The notes under the pieces: model-generated | Told to the model about the DNA's origin: nothing | The model's input: only the letters and a program-made list of their open reading frames with translations | The model's database searches: none | Program-made: the position numbers and the translations under genes | Part shown: positions 4,875 to 6,296 of the stretch, piece after piece | Layout: every line of letters begins with the position of its first letter | How positions within the stretch are numbered: position 1 is the first letter of the stretch | Assembly (NCBI GenBank): GCA_014894735.1 | Contig: JADBKX010000083.1 | Coordinates: 18,805-25,100, forward strand | Reading direction: 5' to 3' | Source of the DNA: Candidatus Sediminicultor sextus | GTDB taxonomy: Bacteria > Atribacterota > Phoenicimicrobiia > Phoenicimicrobiales > Phoenicimicrobiaceae | Length of the DNA stretch: 6,296 nt

Positions 4875-6038
4875 ATGAGAAAAAAAATAGTTATATTAGG
4901 TTCAACAGGCTCGATAGGACAGCAAACTTTAGAGGTTATACGAAAATTTTCAAATGAATTTGAAGTAGTAGGACTAAGTGGTTGGGAAAATACGACTTTT
5001 CTTAAAGAGCAGATAAGTTTATTTAGGCCTAAAGTAGCGGTAGTTAAAAATGAATATATCGCCAGGAAATTAAAAAAGGATTTAGGTAACTCGAGTGATA
5101 TTAAATTATTATGGGGGACCGAAGGATTAATAAAAATATCAACCTTAGAAGAAGCCGATATTATTGTAGTTGCTATAACCGGGATAGCATCTCTTATACC
5201 TACTTTTGAAGCAGTGAAAAATGGGAAAAAAATAGCTTTAGCCAGCAAAGAAGCGATGGTAGTAGCTGGTGAATTATTAGTTAACGAAGCAAAGTTAAGA
5301 AATGCAAAAATTTTACCAATAGATAGCGAGCATAGTGCAATTTTGCAGTGTCTAAATAATGAACAAAAAAACTGTGTCGAAAAAATTATTTTAACTGCAT
5401 CTGGAGGAGCACTTTATGATTTCACTGAAACTGCTTTAAAAAATGTTTCAATTGAAGACGCGCTAAATCATCCCACCTGGAAAATGGGGAAAAAAGTTAC
5501 CATTGATTCAGCTACCTTAATGAATAAAGGATTAGAAGTAATTGAAGCAAAATGGTTTTTTAATATACCGGTAAATAAAATAGAAATCGTAATCCATCCT
5601 CAAAGTTATGTACACTCAATGGTTCAATTTATAGATGGTACTATTCTGGCTCAAATAAGTGAACATGACATGAAGATTCCCATACAGTACGCCCTATTTT
5701 ACCCTAATAGAACTATTAATAACTTTTCACGACTAGAATTAACCAAAATAGGTCAACTAACTTTTAAAAAACCAAATTTTAGCAAATTCCCTTGTATTAA
5801 ACTTGCCTATCAAGCCTTAGAGATTGGAGGAACAATGCCAGCGGTATTAAATGGAGCAAACGAAATTGCAGTTAATGCTTTTTTAAATAGTCAAATAAGC
5901 TTTTCCGCAATTCCTTTAATTATTCAATACACAATGAAAGAACACAAGCCAAAGTATAATCCTAACATTAGTGATATCTTAGATGCTGACTACTGGGCCA
6001 GGGAGAGAGCTTTAGATTTTTGCATAAATATAAAATAA
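4875..6038 (+). CDS. dxr: 1-deoxy-D-xylulose 5-phosphate reductoisomerase
   Basis: Dxr rearranges and reduces 1-deoxyxylulose 5-phosphate to MEP with NADPH, the first committed step of the non-mevalonate isoprenoid pathway. From the ATG at 4875 the product has 387 residues (E. coli 398). It shows the NADPH motif ILGSTGSIGQQTLEV (7-21), ASKEAMVVAGELL (123-135), metal ligands D150 and E152 in PIDSEHSAI, HPTWKMGKK (199-207), and DSATLMNKGLEVIEA (211-225) with the third ligand E221. IHPQSYVHSMVQF (240-252) and GGTMPAVLNGANEIAV (318-333) follow. A TTG at 4854 would add seven residues, but homology begins right after the ATG, so 4875 is preferred; neither start has a strong ribosome-binding site. 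The substrate loop reads SGGALYDF where many relatives have SGGPFR. It lies 30 bases after cdsA. Confidence 0.97.
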   Translation: MRKKIVILGSTGSIGQQTLEVIRKFSNEFEVVGLSGWENTTFLKEQISLFRPKVAVVKNEYIARKLKKDLGNSSDIKLLWGTEGLIKISTLEEADIIVVAITGIASLIPTFEAVKNGKKIALASKEAMVVAGELLVNEAKLRNAKILPIDSEHSAILQCLNNEQKNCVEKIILTASGGALYDFTETALKNVSIEDALNHPTWKMGKKVTIDSATLMNKGLEVIEAKWFFNIPVNKIEIVIHPQSYVHSMVQFIDGTILAQISEHDMKIPIQYALFYPNRTINNFSRLELTKIGQLTFKKPNFSKFPCIKLAYQALEIGGTMPAVLNGANEIAVNAFLNSQISFSAIPLIIQYTMKEHKPKYNPNISDILDADYWARERALDFCINIK

Positions 6039-6055
6039 TTAAATTGTATAGGTAT

Positions 6056-6119
6056 TTCCCCAATGGGAATCTAGAAGCGAAAGATAAGAGAAAGGATAGA
6101 TTCCCGTTTCCACGGGAAT
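6056..6119. repeat. Alternating GGGAAT/ATTCCC hairpin repeats
   Basis: Four related arms lie in a row: A is TTCCC (6056-6060), B is GGGAATCTA (6065-6073), C is TAGATTCCCGT (6097-6107) and D is ACGGGAAT (6112-6119). C-D makes a perfect 8-bp stem with loop TTCC (6100-6107 with 6112-6119). A-B makes a 5-bp stem. B-C makes a perfect 9-bp stem that excludes both others. The unit ATTCCCG-loop-CGGGAATGACA resembles dispersed REP-like palindromes common in bacterial intergenic DNA. No T-run follows, so it is not a convincing terminator for dxr. Confidence 0.65.
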
Positions 6120-6163
6120 GACAGAGAATACGAGAATAAAAACGGGTCGAATAAATTAGGCCC

Positions 6164-6237
6164 TTACGTAATTGGTAGATTGACCAATCTTGTATCTTGT
6201 ATTTAAAACTAACGTCTATTCACTAACGACTAATTTA
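6164..6237 (-). repeat. Intergenic repeat, right copy (inverted)
   Basis: Read on the minus strand, 6186-6237 matches 1-52 at 45 of 52 positions. Weaker similarity continues to the palindrome TTACGTAA at 6164-6171. Inside it, ATTGGT (6171-6176) pairs with ACCAAT (6183-6188), and the overlapping AGATTG/CAATCT (6177-6182, 6185-6190) is also self-complementary. The copy ends 14 bases before the next gene and is inverted relative to the left copy. No reading frame is seen. Confidence 0.75.
6180..6207 (+). promoter_or_regulatory. Possible promoter inside the right repeat copy
   Basis: TTGACC at 6180-6185 matches five of six -35 positions. TTTAAA at 6202-6207, 16 bases later, matches four of six -10 positions. 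Transcription would begin near 6214 and give a leader of under 40 bases to the gene at 6251. The -10 is weak and the region is A+T-rich, so chance is a real alternative. Confidence 0.3.
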
Positions 6238-6250
6238 ATTTGGAGTAAAA

Positions 6251-6296
6251 ATGATAACTATAATTTCCTTTATATTTGTTTTTAGTATATTAATAT
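6251..6296 (+). CDS. rseP: N-terminus of probable RseP site-2 metalloprotease (partial)
   Basis: An ATG at 6251, preceded by GGAG at 6242-6245 with a 5-base gap, opens a frame that runs off the window after 15 codons (MITIISFIFVFSILI). The stretch is entirely hydrophobic, as expected for the first membrane segment of RseP/MmpA-type intramembrane zinc proteases, which precedes their HExxH motif. That motif would lie beyond the window end. The assignment rests mainly on position, since rseP commonly follows dxr in the uppS-cdsA-dxr cluster. The visible residues alone would fit any membrane protein. Confidence 0.6.
   Translation, partial: MITIISFIFVFSILI

Noticed and set aside
4844..4955. Short + strand frame opening at ATG 4844, overlapping the cdsA stop
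   Set aside because: It runs in a different frame through the start of dxr for only about 37 codons, with no ribosome-binding site or recognisable content.
4817..5248. Minus-strand ORF of 143 codons over the 5' part of dxr
   Set aside because: It is antisense to the Dxr NADPH-binding domain and opposes the operon direction; no supporting motif.
1..6237. Composite transposon bounded by the inverted repeats
   Set aside because: No transposase is present, the enclosed genes are essential and in their conserved order, and the repeats are short and diverged.

Overview
The window carries one strand-uniform run of bacterial housekeeping genes, all on the + strand, in strongly A+T-rich DNA. The order is rpsB, tsf, pyrH, frr, a small 2[4Fe-4S] ferredoxin, uppS, cdsA, dxr, then the first 46 bases of a gene that is probably the site-2 protease rseP. 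Apart from the ferredoxin this is the widely conserved bacterial rpsB-to-rseP cluster. Shine-Dalgarno sites, a sigma70-type promoter and intrinsic termination all indicate a bacterium. The clostridial-type ferredoxin, high A+T, short (199 aa) EF-Ts and intergenic repeats suggest an anaerobe outside the classic Proteobacteria, possibly an Atribacterota-like or deep low-GC lineage. That placement is a guess from style; no sequence search was possible.

Layout: 1-339 has no gene. It holds a patchwork of short repeats (1-185), then a good promoter (197-225) and the leader of rpsB. Positions 340-2990 hold the translation and nucleotide block: S2, EF-Ts, UMP kinase and ribosome recycling factor. Positions 3033-3203 hold the ferredoxin, too small for a usual ORF cutoff but unmistakable from its two cysteine clusters. 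Positions 3212-3279 are a strong intrinsic terminator whose 3' arm is also the only Shine-Dalgarno-like sequence for uppS. Positions 3284-6038 hold the envelope and isoprenoid block: undecaprenyl-PP synthase, CDP-diacylglycerol synthase and DXP reductoisomerase. Positions 6039-6250 hold no gene but contain GGGAAT/ATTCCC hairpins and a second, inverted copy of the repeat found at the left end. The rseP-like gene starts at 6251.

The first block makes ribosome components, translation factors and UMP kinase. The second links isoprenoid precursor synthesis (Dxr), the long-chain polyprenyl carrier for cell-wall synthesis (UppS) and phospholipid precursor synthesis (CdsA). The ferredoxin could supply electrons to the iron-sulfur enzymes IspG and IspH of the Dxr pathway, although the terminator places it transcriptionally with the translation genes.

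I see no clear new multi-gene system. The points most worth a second look are the ferredoxin insertion, the terminator/ribosome-binding-site overlap before uppS, and the related inverted repeats at both ends of the cluster.
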